Positions 7,495 through 16,626 of a DNA stretch of 64,000 nucleotides are shown one piece after another. The translations under genes were made by a program, and so were the position numbers. Source of the DNA: MSPOR6 sp965205065 (GTDB lineage: Bacteria > Poribacteria > WGA-4E > WGA-3G). Under the pieces are notes generated by a model. The model searched no databases. It saw only the letters and a list, made by a program, of their open reading frames with translations, and was not told where the DNA came from. Where the stretch lies: assembly GCA_965205065.1 (NCBI GenBank), contig CBDBFT010000001.1, positions 5,828,001 to 5,892,000 of the forward strand, written 5' to 3'. Every line of letters begins with the position of its first letter. Positions within the stretch are counted from its first letter, which is position 1.

Positions 7495-9666
7495 TTACTC
7501 CTCCTCCACGGTGATCGTGCAGCTGACGCTATAAGGTTCTCCCGAAACAGGTGTAATCTCTACTCGGACGTTATAGTCTCCGGCATAAGAATCTATGTAT
7601 GGGAAATAAGTTGTCCTGGTCACTGCTGGTGAAAAGTTCTGCGTGTTGATCCTGCTCTCGTCCGCATTTCCAGGACTCAAGGTATACCACGACACCGAAC
7701 TAAAAGCGGTTGTGGCTTTCACCTCCAGAATAAAACTGTCTCCGGGTGAAATCGTTGTGCTATAACCGGACATAGGTCCCAGCGTTGCCGATGGCTTCTT
7801 CTTTGTTGTGCTACTGCTCGTTGTGCTACTGCTCGGTAAAGAAACAGACACCGTATAACTCGCTTCATAGACAGTAGTGTTATCGCCATCATAGACATAA
7901 GCTTTAAAAAGATAATCACCACTCACACCACTCGGAAACGAATAACCGAGCTGCGATGTTGTCTTGCTGCCATCTCCGTATTCCGTGTTTACACCAGACT
8001 CCGTTCCACCCGGAGGCGTGACATACCAATACACATAACTATAAGGTTGACTCGTGCTAAAATTCGACTCATGACCGGTGCCCGCAATCGCAGTATAAAC
8101 ACCATCAGATGATACTAACGAATAAGACAGAGTCGGTGTTGATGGGGTTGTTTCAACAGGGGTGCTGGCTGTCACAGAAACCGTATAACTCGGCTGCGGT
8201 GTGTGCGACGTACCATCATTGTAGTGGATCGTCGCATAGAACGTATAATTCCCCGATACATGTGCAGGAAAGGTATAATCTACAGATGCCGCAGAAGTCG
8301 TCCCATCGCCAGACGCTGTCGCCAAATATGTACTCACATCATTGCGCGCATCATTCGGCGTAATCACATAGAATCCAATTGACGCACCTTGAGAAAGTAT
8401 TGACAACGCCGCAGTGTGACTATCTCCTGCAGACGCAGTATAAATACCATCAGAAGGAACTAACGTTGCTGATGGCTCACTCTGCATTTCCTCCGGGGTT
8501 TCAGTCACCCGTTCGCTGGACTTGCTATCTCCTGTCCATTGTGCATGCACATGACCATCACTATAATTCCATTTCTCCCAACTGGAACTGGCATAGTCTT
8601 CGGCGGCATCCGCCATACGCTTACTATCTTGCCAATTTCCTTGTCCTTTTGTACTGTTGTTCTCAAGTATTTTATCACCATCCATATCGACAGTTTTAAC
8701 ATCAAGTGCAAGACCATACTGATGGTAACTCCAGTATTTTGTGCTTGACGAAGCTCCCGAATCTACATGATACACATGGTGATGTGAGTTACGATAGCCA
8801 CCGGTATGATGCAAACTTGTTATACGATGCTTTTTCTTAAGAATCTCTCCGACATATTTATCACACGCTTGTGCCCAATGTTTCTTTTTGGTTGCCAAGC
8901 TTTTATTGACCATATAGTCGTAGCCGTGTGCGTCACTGTAGCTATCAGAACTACTAAACTCGTTTCTGGCAGGAACACTGAGATCCCCGTATTTTGTGTT
9001 GTCTGATTCTGACCGATGTGTCCTATGAAGACGACGATGATCCAGGTATTCCTGACGCATCTGGTCTATTTGATCTTGTTCCAAAGGCAACTCAATTTCA
9101 ACTTTCTTTTGGTTGTTCGGGTCGCTACCGTGATACCCAATAAACTTCACATCTATCTTCAGTTGTCTCCCTTTCTCAGGTGTCAGAGTGCCACTGTGAT
9201 TAGGACAATACTTACGTCGCGCCGTTTGCCCACCTGATGGTCCCCAATGCTCAGAAAGTACTCCATTCCCAAAAAAACTGAAAATCGTGCTCGTCATGCC
9301 AGTGGCACCGTTTTGGTAAGTCACGGGTGAAAATGTAAACGTGTGCTTCTTCAGCTCCGACTCCGACAAACCCGGCAGTAATATCTTCGCTTCCACTTTC
9401 CACTCAAAACTATTCAGCATATTAGCATTAGTAGGTTGATTCGCAGCATAACCCACTTCTACAGATAGCGCACAAGTCGTTTCTGTGTCCGTGAGAAACG
9501 TATACCACACATTCGGTTTTTTTACAGCATCCGAGGGACCCCCTTCAACACCTTGACCAGCCTTCCAAGACTTGAAGATCAGCACAGGCTCAACACCATC
9601 AGAACCTGAACCCAGTGCAAGCAGGGAAAATAGGAATAAAAATACATAGATCAATACCTTCGCCAA
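7495..9666 (-). CDS. Secreted LAS/M15-type metallopeptidase with Ig-like repeats
   Basis: 723 residues as read from TTG 9666. After a signal peptide (hydrophobic VFLFLFSLLALGSG) come about 240 residues of unknown domain, then a zinc-peptidase core: HQYGLALD gives H315-x6-D322 and DGHVHAQW gives H372-x-H374, the ligand pattern of the lysostaphin/D-Ala-D-Ala/hedgehog (LAS) group, closest to Peptidase_M15_3. Three Ig-like repeats of about 85 residues with the DGVYTA.AGDSH signature follow, and a fourth domain ends it. It probably cuts peptide cross-links outside the cell or binds surfaces. An IS4-type element replaced its first nine codons; the present TTG start lies inside the IS repeat and directly follows the transposase stop. 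Confidence 0.75.
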   Translation of the reverse strand: MAKVLIYVFLFLFSLLALGSGSDGVEPVLIFKSWKAGQGVEGGPSDAVKKPNVWYTFLTDTETTCALSVEVGYAANQPTNANMLNSFEWKVEAKILLPGLSESELKKHTFTFSPVTYQNGATGMTSTIFSFFGNGVLSEHWGPSGGQTARRKYCPNHSGTLTPEKGRQLKIDVKFIGYHGSDPNNQKKVEIELPLEQDQIDQMRQEYLDHRRLHRTHRSESDNTKYGDLSVPARNEFSSSDSYSDAHGYDYMVNKSLATKKKHWAQACDKYVGEILKKKHRITSLHHTGGYRNSHHHVYHVDSGASSSTKYWSYHQYGLALDVKTVDMDGDKILENNSTKGQGNWQDSKRMADAAEDYASSSWEKWNYSDGHVHAQWTGDSKSSERVTETPEEMQSEPSATLVPSDGIYTASAGDSHTAALSILSQGASIGFYVITPNDARNDVSTYLATASGDGTTSAASVDYTFPAHVSGNYTFYATIHYNDGTSHTPQPSYTVSVTASTPVETTPSTPTLSYSLVSSDGVYTAIAGTGHESNFSTSQPYSYVYWYVTPPGGTESGVNTEYGDGSKTTSQLGYSFPSGVSGDYLFKAYVYDGDNTTVYEASYTVSVSLPSSSTTSSSTTKKKPSATLGPMSGYSTTISPGDSFILEVKATTAFSSVSWYTLSPGNADESRINTQNFSPAVTRTTYFPYIDSYAGDYNVRVEITPVSGEPYSVSCTITVEEE

Positions 9667-11106
9667 TTATCCTGGATTTAGATTGACTTGTGTGTTGTGA
9701 ATAGCACCGATAGAACTTAGGTGTCCAATAATTTGTTCAATAACAATATCTTCAGGTTTTTGCGGAAGTATTTTTAATGTTTCGTTCATATACTTCAAAC
9801 CCCGGTAGTGCGATTTAAGATCTATGACACTATAATCGGGTATCTGACACCTATAGTCTTCCATGAGTTTAGCAGATACATTTGTCATAAACATTGACAA
9901 GTTCACGGCATTGTTTATAGGGGTCTCTTTTACATTCATGAAATCTTCCATACCCCAATGTTGTTTTGCGTCTCGGAAGTTGAACTCAATTTGAAAACGA
10001 AGCGAATAATAATCTATCAGTTTTTCTGCGTCAAGTTCTAAATCAGAACTGAACAATAAGACGTGTACTTGCTTTTCCGTAGTCAAGTTCGTCTTTAGGA
10101 CACAAACGACGTTCAATGGGTCTGGGAACTTTTTGTGGCGTAGTTCCATTTGATATATTTCGGTTTTTAGATTACCATCTATCTGTGTAGAAACACAATA
10201 CTCTGCGTCAATCTGTCGTGGATTGAAGCGTTCTCCATAGATTGCGGGGCGTCCGCGTTGTCCCTCATTCTGTGTCGTCGGTGGTAAATGCAACGCAGCA
10301 TCTGTGCGTAGTTTTGAAATAAGATGGAGTCCACATTGTTCTACCATTTGTAGAGCGTTATTGTTCCCAAAATATCCATCCAGGACCAAATAACGGACAG
10401 GTATCAAGTTATTGATTACTTGTAAAACCTGTATGAGTATCGTTTGAAGTTGTTTCAAAGTATCACTGAGAACGACCTCTTTTTTGTTCTTATTTCGGCT
10501 TCCTTTAGGACGCCCGGGTTTAGGTTTTGTTTTCTTCGTGTCGTCTAAGGGTTCATTCGGAGAACTAACAGGTTCTGAGGTTTTTTCATTTCGAACGATT
10601 TGCCCAATAGCCATCGGATAGGAATGCCGTTTAGAGATATCGATTAAGGATATGGCTAAAAACGATAACCCGGGAATGCTTTTCCCATACAATGAGGAAA
10701 AAAAGCGCGATAAACCATGAGTGCATTTTCCGCTTTTGCTTATGACGACTTCGTCGCTTGCTAAGATATAAGCACTTTCACGATCAAGTAAGTGTGTACG
10801 AAAAAACGTCCAGCACAATGTTGTCCAAGGAAGAACAGTGTTGAAAAAGCGTTGTATTGTGCGGTAGCTACCTCCTTTAGATGTCCAACGAGAGATATTC
10901 AACATTGTCACTCGTCCTGTCATCGCAAGTTGTGCAAATACAATTTGACATAACTGACGGATCGTCGTTTGTGAAATACATGGATTAAGAACTGAAAAAA
11001 GTGCTATAATTTCTAACATGGGTTTTTGTCCTTTTATTTTGTTTTTATAGTGTAAAACTATAAGACAAAAACCCATTTTATTCAACTATTTTTGGCGAAG
11101 GTATTG
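9652..11106 (-). mobile_element. IS4-family insertion sequence, complete
   Basis: 1455 bp with perfect 15-bp inverted ends CAATACCTTCGCCAA (9652-9666) and TTGGCGAAGGTATTG (11092-11106), flanked by the 6-bp direct repeat ATAGAT (9646-9651 and 11107-11112). One transposase gene fills it. The insertion falls in the signal-peptide codons of the metallopeptidase gene. Confidence 0.9.
9667..11019 (-). CDS. IS4-family transposase
   Basis: About 450 residues from ATG 11019, which follows AAAAGGACAAAAACCC; the frame is open further up to 11085. DDE pieces seen are LASDEVVISKSGK, LVLDGYFGNNNAL and YYSLRFQIEFNFRDAK, the last being the YREK signature (Y-2-R-3-E-6-K) of IS4 enzymes. The basic GRPKGSRNKNKKE stretch is probably DNA binding or a linker. 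Full length with no frameshift, so likely active. The stop TAA is immediately followed by the TTG of the interrupted host gene. Confidence 0.92.
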   Translation of the reverse strand: MLEIIALFSVLNPCISQTTIRQLCQIVFAQLAMTGRVTMLNISRWTSKGGSYRTIQRFFNTVLPWTTLCWTFFRTHLLDRESAYILASDEVVISKSGKCTHGLSRFFSSLYGKSIPGLSFLAISLIDISKRHSYPMAIGQIVRNEKTSEPVSSPNEPLDDTKKTKPKPGRPKGSRNKNKKEVVLSDTLKQLQTILIQVLQVINNLIPVRYLVLDGYFGNNNALQMVEQCGLHLISKLRTDAALHLPPTTQNEGQRGRPAIYGERFNPRQIDAEYCVSTQIDGNLKTEIYQMELRHKKFPDPLNVVCVLKTNLTTEKQVHVLLFSSDLELDAEKLIDYYSLRFQIEFNFRDAKQHWGMEDFMNVKETPINNAVNLSMFMTNVSAKLMEDYRCQIPDYSVIDLKSHYRGLKYMNETLKILPQKPEDIVIEQIIGHLSSIGAIHNTQVNLNPG

Positions 11107-11133
11107 ATAGATACAAAAACTTTTAAATCTCAT
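11107..11133 (-). pseudogene. Severed first codons of the metallopeptidase gene
   Basis: ATG 11133 follows GGAAGGAGTCTTATCA and encodes MRFKSFCIY up to the target duplication. Removing the IS and one ATAGAT copy gives MRFKSFCIYVFLFLFSLLAL, a continuous signal peptide, and a 725-residue protein. This is the original start. Confidence 0.8.
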
Positions 11134-11179
11134 TGATAAGACTCCTTCCATCTAAAAAATAAACACGTTAGTAGATTTA

Positions 11180-12013
11180 TCAATTCTTCGGTTTTTGAAG
11201 AAGTACCTCAAGACCATTAAGGGCATAGCCCCTATTATCAGCTACAAAACCATCATCACCTTCATAATCAGCTATCTCCTCTATTTTCGGTATGATAATG
11301 TGTTGCACGATACCACCTAATTCTGAACGATGTGACGCTACAAGACGGGGTAATAATTTGAGAGGGGTAGACAGTGAATCCTCCTTATGTGCGTTATACA
11401 AACGGGTAATAAGTGCAGGGACAGCCGCAGGCCCCATCGCAAGCAAAGCCTCATTCGGAGGCCTGCCAAGTATACCACTATCCATCTGGTAACTTACTAA
11501 GAGTTCTGCCGAACGCGGGTCACGAAGGGCACACAGTTCCTCCAGCAGACCTATTATGTCATCACTTATATCCTCACTACTATGCTCCTCTATACCTTCT
11601 AACTTCCAAGTAGGGGTCAATTCCTCCATGAGTTCTAAGGCTCTATGTGAGAAGTTTCCCCACTGATGACGATTCTTTGAGATGTAGTCAAGCCGTTCCC
11701 ATGCAGCTTTGACATCGGGGGCGGTGATACCCTTCGGTATTTTCACTAGGTCGGGTGTCCAATCGGACGGTGCTGTATTAAGTGGATTGTCATGTTCACT
11801 TCCGTGAAAAGTGCCATCCGCATGATCATGCTCCTGAGAATCTTCTGACACTTCCTGTTGCTGTTTCTCAAAAAACGCTTGGTCTTTGGCTAATCTTTTT
11901 TCGGCTTTTTTTTGTAGATCAGCCCAATCCATCTCGCTTTTGATAAAGAAAACACCAAAGCCAATGATTAGGATTATGAGGACACCGAGTCCCCAATACA
12001 TTTTTTTAGACAT
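11180..12013 (-). CDS. Membrane-anchored protein with HEAT-like C-terminal half
   Basis: 277 residues from ATG 12013, chosen because AAGGAG lies six bases upstream and the hydrophobic anchor MYWGLGVLIILIIGFGVFF follows at once; the frame is open 22 codons further. After the single membrane segment come a Lys/Glu/Gln coiled-coil-like stretch, a His-rich patch (EHDHADGTFHGSEHD) and a helical domain with HEAT-like units such as ALLAMGPAAVPALITRL. I do not know the function. The topology suggests a periplasmic domain held at the inner membrane. It stands upstream of the IS-split metallopeptidase gene and has its own start signals. Confidence 0.7.
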   Translation of the reverse strand: MSKKMYWGLGVLIILIIGFGVFFIKSEMDWADLQKKAEKRLAKDQAFFEKQQQEVSEDSQEHDHADGTFHGSEHDNPLNTAPSDWTPDLVKIPKGITAPDVKAAWERLDYISKNRHQWGNFSHRALELMEELTPTWKLEGIEEHSSEDISDDIIGLLEELCALRDPRSAELLVSYQMDSGILGRPPNEALLAMGPAAVPALITRLYNAHKEDSLSTPLKLLPRLVASHRSELGGIVQHIIIPKIEEIADYEGDDGFVADNRGYALNGLEVLLQKPKN

Positions 12014-12456
12014 GTCGTTCTCCTTGATATCGCACTGTGGCGAAAGTAGAAGTAAAATCATTCTGCTACACGGGATCAAGGTGTAGCGTTATTGCTTCAG
12101 TAGCAGGTTTACCAACACCTTCTTAAAAAGGGTTAGGTATACCTGCCTACCAAAGCAAATTACCTAATATGTTTTAGATAAGAGATACCCATAATGTTAG
12201 TTTCTTTGGTAGATACTTCTATTATGTTGAAGTTTGAAAATAATTACACACTTTCAACCCACGGTAGGTGCGGTTTCCGAACCGCACTGGTACAGACTGT
12301 AAGAAAGATAATATGTGTCCTATTCTTTCCACTAAGACAATAATAACATCCATGACAAAATTTGTCCATGAAAAATCAGAATACTTTTCTCTTGTCTATT
12401 AATTGGTTATATGGTATCGTAATTAGTAGATTTCAACACATCCGTAGGAAAGTCTT
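12014..12456. other. Divergent intergenic region with a palindromic repeat
   Basis: 443 bp between divergent genes. It holds the hairpin GGTGCGGTTTCC-GAACCGCAC near 12262-12290, a type of short palindrome scattered in this genome, and the putative promoter below. I see no gene. Confidence 0.5.
12392..12420 (+). promoter_or_regulatory. Putative sigma-70-like promoter for the sppA-type gene
   Basis: TTGTCT, 17 bases, TATCGT, 37 bases upstream of the ATG at 12457. Consensus match is moderate and the promoter rules of this lineage are unknown. Confidence 0.3.
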
Positions 12457-14832
12457 TTGCGTATACAGAAATATTTTGTTTACATCCTTTTTCTCTGTAG
12501 TATGTTTCCTTTTCTTACTACAGCAGCCAAAACCAAAACACGCAGCCAGCTGCCAACCAATTCTGTTGCGATGAGCGATGATGCGTTAGCGACCTTTTTC
12601 AATCCTGCTGGTTTAGGCACAAGACGCGCATTAAACCTCTACTATCTACGAACTTATAACAGTGCGTTGCCAAATGATGATGCATTTTTCATCGCTGCAC
12701 CGAACACAGGGTTTAGCATGGAATTTGCGAACGCTACCGAAGACATCGATTTTACGCGTTACAATCTCTCCGCAGGACATCATATCGGGAGTGCTTTGTA
12801 TTGGGGGACAAGCTATAGCTGGATAAACTCAGACAGTGAAGGTTATGATGACTATAAGTCAATCTCTGTAGGATTGATGTATCGTAGAAGATTCTTTTCA
12901 ATTGGCGCGATCGGACGAGACCTCAATAGACCGAAAATAGATAATCAGAAATTGGGAAGAACTTACGATATCGGCTTAGCACTGCGACCTGGAACATGGC
13001 GAACAACGCTCTCCGTTGATATGCAAAAAAGACAAGATGTATCCGATTTAGACTTTAGTTATGGTGTTGAAATTCGTCCCATTAGAGAACTTATGCTCCG
13101 TGGCACTTACAACAGTGATAAGAGTTATGATATACGGTTTGGAATCAATCTTGGTAATTTCGGTATCGGTTCTGTCAACTATTTTGATGAAAACAGGAAA
13201 ACAGAGGCAGGGGTCGGCTATTTCCACTTTACAACTGCTGCCATCACGAGACCGATTTCAAGGAAACAGGTTTTTCTTGACTTAGAGATGTCTCAACTGG
13301 AGAGGACACTTCGTGTCGCTAAATGGGACACAGATGTCGCGGGTGTATTGATCCGACTAAAAGGAATTAAGTTTGGCATGGGACGCCTGCAAGAAATCCG
13401 TGATGCCATCAGGGATTTCAGGGATACCGGAAAAAACGTTGTCTGTTATATCACTTACTGTACTACGGGTGATTATATCGTAGCGTCTGCATGTGATGCC
13501 ATCTATATGCATCCAAGTGCAGATGTACGACTTGTCGGTCTAAAATACGAACTCTCCTTTTATAGAGATGTGTTGGATAAACTCGGTATCCAGGCAGAAC
13601 TTGACCATATTGGTGAATATAAATCTGCATCGGAAGCATTCACTCACAAGGATATGTCGGAGAAGCACCGTGAAAACCTGAACGCGATTCTTGATGATTT
13701 ATATGACCAACTAACAACAGATATTGCCACAGCCCGAGGATGGACTCCAGAAACCGTGAAAGAGAAGATTGATATTGGACCTTACACCGCGAAACAGGCA
13801 ATAAAATCCAAAATTGTTGATAGGATTCTATATGAGGACCAGTTAGAGCATGCGATCAAAAAACTTGTGAAAAGAGATGTCAAACACCTTAAATTAAATG
13901 AATACTTAAACAGCGGTCTATACCCGCAAGATTGGTCTGTTCCCAAGCCAAAAATCGCAGTGATTGAAGCGAAAGGGATGATGCTGACAGGTGAGAGTTT
14001 TTTTGATCTCTTGACCGGTAATTCAGTTATGGGAGCATCAACAATCTCACGTGCTATAGATCACTGTATGACAGATGATTCAATTAAAGCAGTCGTTCTC
14101 CGAATTGATAGCGTTGGTGGATTAGTCGTTGCAGCAGATATAATCTGGCATAAACTCATGCGTCTCACAGCGAAAAAACTGCTTATTGTTTCTATGGGGG
14201 ATGTTGCAGCCTCTGGTGGATATTATATTGCTGTCCCCGCAGAGACGATTGTCGCTGAACCCGGTACATTAACGGGTTCTATCGGGGTTATCGGTGGAAA
14301 GCATAGTCTAAAGGGATTGTACGAGAAGATTGGCATTAAAAAGGCGATAATGACACGCGGTAAGAATGCTGACTTCTATAGTAATTTTAGTGATTTTACA
14401 CCAGAACAGAAGGAGAATCTAAGAATCCAACTCAAAGAAATTTACGATGATTTTATCACAAAGGTGGCACAAGGTAGAGAAAATCTGACCGTTCCCGATG
14501 TAGATAAAGTTGCACGTGGACGTATATGGACAGGAAGACAAGCGAAAGAGATAGGATTGGTGGACGAACTCGGTGGATTAAACACAGCTCTTGCAATAGC
14601 GAAACAACGGACAGGACTAATTGACAAGACTGTTGAAATTGTTCGATTGCCGAGGGTATCATGGTTATCAACTTTCTTAGGCTATACACAATTGATTAAC
14701 ACCATAAAGATACCGTTCCTGTCAAATATCTATCAGCTACTTGAACATCACAGAAGTCTAAAGTTGATCGAGATCATCAAGAAGCACAATGTTTTTCTAT
14801 TGATGCCTTATGAGATAAATGTCAACCCATAA
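12457..14832 (+). CDS. sppA: Beta-barrel/SppA fusion, signal peptide peptidase type
   Basis: 791 residues. A signal peptide (YFVYILFLCSMFPFLTTAA) is followed by residues about 38-270 resembling PorV/UPF0164-type barrels: MSDDALATFFNPAGLG, GLMYRRRFFSIGAIG and alternating beta strands. Then comes an SppA domain: GEYKSASEAFTHKDMSE with K389, and VAASGGYYIAVPAETIVAE with S586, the Lys-Ser pair that spans the two halves of 67-kDa-type SppA. SppA normally clears cleaved signal peptides from the inner membrane. A barrel fused in front suggests that this protease acts at or faces the outer membrane, which is inference. Start ATG 12457 is the first before the signal peptide. A MITE begins at its stop codon. 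Confidence 0.85.
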   Translation: MRIQKYFVYILFLCSMFPFLTTAAKTKTRSQLPTNSVAMSDDALATFFNPAGLGTRRALNLYYLRTYNSALPNDDAFFIAAPNTGFSMEFANATEDIDFTRYNLSAGHHIGSALYWGTSYSWINSDSEGYDDYKSISVGLMYRRRFFSIGAIGRDLNRPKIDNQKLGRTYDIGLALRPGTWRTTLSVDMQKRQDVSDLDFSYGVEIRPIRELMLRGTYNSDKSYDIRFGINLGNFGIGSVNYFDENRKTEAGVGYFHFTTAAITRPISRKQVFLDLEMSQLERTLRVAKWDTDVAGVLIRLKGIKFGMGRLQEIRDAIRDFRDTGKNVVCYITYCTTGDYIVASACDAIYMHPSADVRLVGLKYELSFYRDVLDKLGIQAELDHIGEYKSASEAFTHKDMSEKHRENLNAILDDLYDQLTTDIATARGWTPETVKEKIDIGPYTAKQAIKSKIVDRILYEDQLEHAIKKLVKRDVKHLKLNEYLNSGLYPQDWSVPKPKIAVIEAKGMMLTGESFFDLLTGNSVMGASTISRAIDHCMTDDSIKAVVLRIDSVGGLVVAADIIWHKLMRLTAKKLLIVSMGDVAASGGYYIAVPAETIVAEPGTLTGSIGVIGGKHSLKGLYEKIGIKKAIMTRGKNADFYSNFSDFTPEQKENLRIQLKEIYDDFITKVAQGRENLTVPDVDKVARGRIWTGRQAKEIGLVDELGGLNTALAIAKQRTGLIDKTVEIVRLPRVSWLSTFLGYTQLINTIKIPFLSNIYQLLEHHRSLKLIEIIKKHNVFLLMPYEINVNP

Positions 14833-14957
14833 ATGTAGCGCAAACTTTCCAGTTTGCGAAGATGTGCCACAAACTGAAAGTTTGTGCTACAATTCACGCC
14901 TCTCGGATACGAAATGGTGTGAGTGAACGCAACCGAAATGATTTATCAAACTCACGC
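14830..14957. repeat. MITE-2 copy, left end missing
   Basis: Matches the 143-bp element at 20364: TGTAGCGCAAACTTTCCAGTTTGCG, AAACTGAAAGTTTGTGCTACA, CTCTCGGATACGAAATGG and the right end ATCAAACTCACG. The left inverted end is absent; the match starts within the sppA stop codon, so the insertion or a later deletion may have reset that gene's 3' end. Confidence 0.75.
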
Positions 14958-15001
14958 TAATAAATTGGTCAGTTATTATTGCACTTGAAGGGTGATAGAC
15001 T

Positions 15002-15640
15002 ATGACGGCAGACGATGGATTTACGAACGTCAGACAGAAAATGGTTCAAGACCAGATTGAAAAACGGGGTATAGAGAATCCTGATATATTGGCAGCAATG
15101 CGGAAAGTTCAACGTCATCTTTTTGTTACCCCTGAAAACAGAAAGTGGGCTTATGACGACAGACCGCTTCCAATAGATAAAGGACAGACTATTTCACAAC
15201 CGTACATCGTAGCTTTGATGACAGAATTATTGGAATTAGAGGCGAATTCTGAAGTGCTCGAAATTGGAACAGGTTGCGGATATCAAACCGCAGTTTTAGC
15301 TGAATTAGCAAGAGAGGTATATTCCGTTGAAATCATAGCAGAACTGTCAGAAGCAGCAGAAGCCAGACTGAAAACACTCAACTATGATAACATTCACTTT
15401 AAACAAGGCAACGGCTATTACGGATGGCTTGAACACGCTCCGTACGATTGTGTACTGGTTGCAGCTGCACCTAAAAAAATACCACACCGATTAACACAAC
15501 AACTCGCTGAAGGTGGCAGAATGGTTGTCCCAGTAGGAGCTGATTTACAAGATCTGTTTTTAATAAAGAAACGTGATGGTAAAGTCAACACAACAAAAAT
15601 TACAGGAGTCAGTTTTGTTCCAATGACAGGTAAACCGTAG
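15002..15640 (+). CDS. pcm: Protein-L-isoaspartate O-methyltransferase
   Basis: 212 residues, usual length. Transfers methyl from S-adenosylmethionine to isoaspartyl residues of aged proteins, starting their repair. It shows the family's QTISQPYIVALM segment, the SAM-binding EIGTGCGYQTAVLAEL, YSVEIIAEL, CVLVAAAPKKIP and GGRMVVPVG. The start ATG 15002 is the first in frame; the upstream GGGTGATAGACT is a weak ribosome site. It is nine bases from the next gene and probably cotranscribed with it. Confidence 0.95.
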   Translation: MTADDGFTNVRQKMVQDQIEKRGIENPDILAAMRKVQRHLFVTPENRKWAYDDRPLPIDKGQTISQPYIVALMTELLELEANSEVLEIGTGCGYQTAVLAELAREVYSVEIIAELSEAAEARLKTLNYDNIHFKQGNGYYGWLEHAPYDCVLVAAAPKKIPHRLTQQLAEGGRMVVPVGADLQDLFLIKKRDGKVNTTKITGVSFVPMTGKP

Positions 15641-15648
15641 GAGAAAAG

Positions 15649-16608
15649 ATGCTAAAAAGAAAAATGAGATGTTGTTATATCTTAATACTAACCTTACTCT
15701 TTACACAACCTGTATTCGCTGCATTTAATGATATAGGTGTGGGGGCACGTCCACTCGGTCTCGGTGGTGCTTTTGTCGCGCTTGCAGATGATAGTAATGC
15801 TTCAAATTACAATGCAGGGGGATTAGCTTATGTTAGCGATATCCATCTGGGAGCAACTTATGCACAACGTTTTAGTGGACTTGTTAATTACTCAATTATC
15901 GCAAGTGTGTTACCAGTTGGTCGTATAGGTACAATTGGAGCAGATGTCGGTTTTCTATCTGAGGATTCTGGTGTTTACAACGAACAGACATTCCGTTTCT
16001 CTTATGCCAAGGCAATTATCAAACAGATTGGGATTGGCGTTAATCTAAAGTACTTTGGCACATCCTACGACGCGTTGAATGAATCTGTCAAAGAGAATCC
16101 ATACTTTGCTCAGCAGACGTCAAGTTCATCGTTTTCTTTTGATATAGGTCTGATGGCAAAACCTATCAGCACTTTACATATAGGAATCTCTGCGGAAAAT
16201 TTAGTGCCAGCAGATATTAGCATTTCCGAGGAAGAGACTGATACAATACCTCAGAATATCCGCGCAGGTATCGTCTACAGCCTTGAATCAATAGCTGAAA
16301 TGAGCGCACAAGGTGATGTTATCAGCAACGTTTTAAAAGATACTTTAGCGATTGCTGAAGTTAATCTGCGTGATGGTACGGTAACAACCCGCGGGGGTGT
16401 AGAAATTTGGATCAATAAAACCATCGCTGTTCGCGGAGGTTTTGGGATGATAAGTGATGCTAATTCAGCGACAACCCTAAATCTCGGTGGCAGTGCTAAG
16501 ATTCCTATAAGCGGAACAGCGTTACAACTTGACTACGGATTTCAACTTCTGACAGGTGAACTACAGGACAACACAACACAACGTTTTTCTGTAAATCTCA
16601 TATTTTAG
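15649..16608 (+). CDS. PorV/UPF0164-like outer-membrane beta-barrel protein
   Basis: 319 residues with signal peptide (CCYILILTLLFTQPVFAA). The mature start FNDIGVGARPLGLGGAFVALADDSNASNYNAGGLA is the hallmark of the PorV/PorQ-UPF0164 group of barrels; the rest alternates hydrophobic and polar residues and ends in QRFSVNLIF with a terminal Phe, the usual signal for barrel insertion. Start ATG follows TAGGAGAAAAG. With the two downstream secreted proteins it forms an envelope cluster. PorV in Bacteroidota serves type IX secretion; whether that role applies here is unknown. Confidence 0.85.
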   Translation: MLKRKMRCCYILILTLLFTQPVFAAFNDIGVGARPLGLGGAFVALADDSNASNYNAGGLAYVSDIHLGATYAQRFSGLVNYSIIASVLPVGRIGTIGADVGFLSEDSGVYNEQTFRFSYAKAIIKQIGIGVNLKYFGTSYDALNESVKENPYFAQQTSSSSFSFDIGLMAKPISTLHIGISAENLVPADISISEEETDTIPQNIRAGIVYSLESIAEMSAQGDVISNVLKDTLAIAEVNLRDGTVTTRGGVEIWINKTIAVRGGFGMISDANSATTLNLGGSAKIPISGTALQLDYGFQLLTGELQDNTTQRFSVNLIF

Positions 16609-16626
16609 ATAAAAGGATCAAACTTT

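Noticed and set aside
9666..11133. Two independent genes, a TTG-started peptidase and an unrelated short ORF
   Set aside because: The 6-bp duplication and exact frame rejoining show one gene split by the IS.
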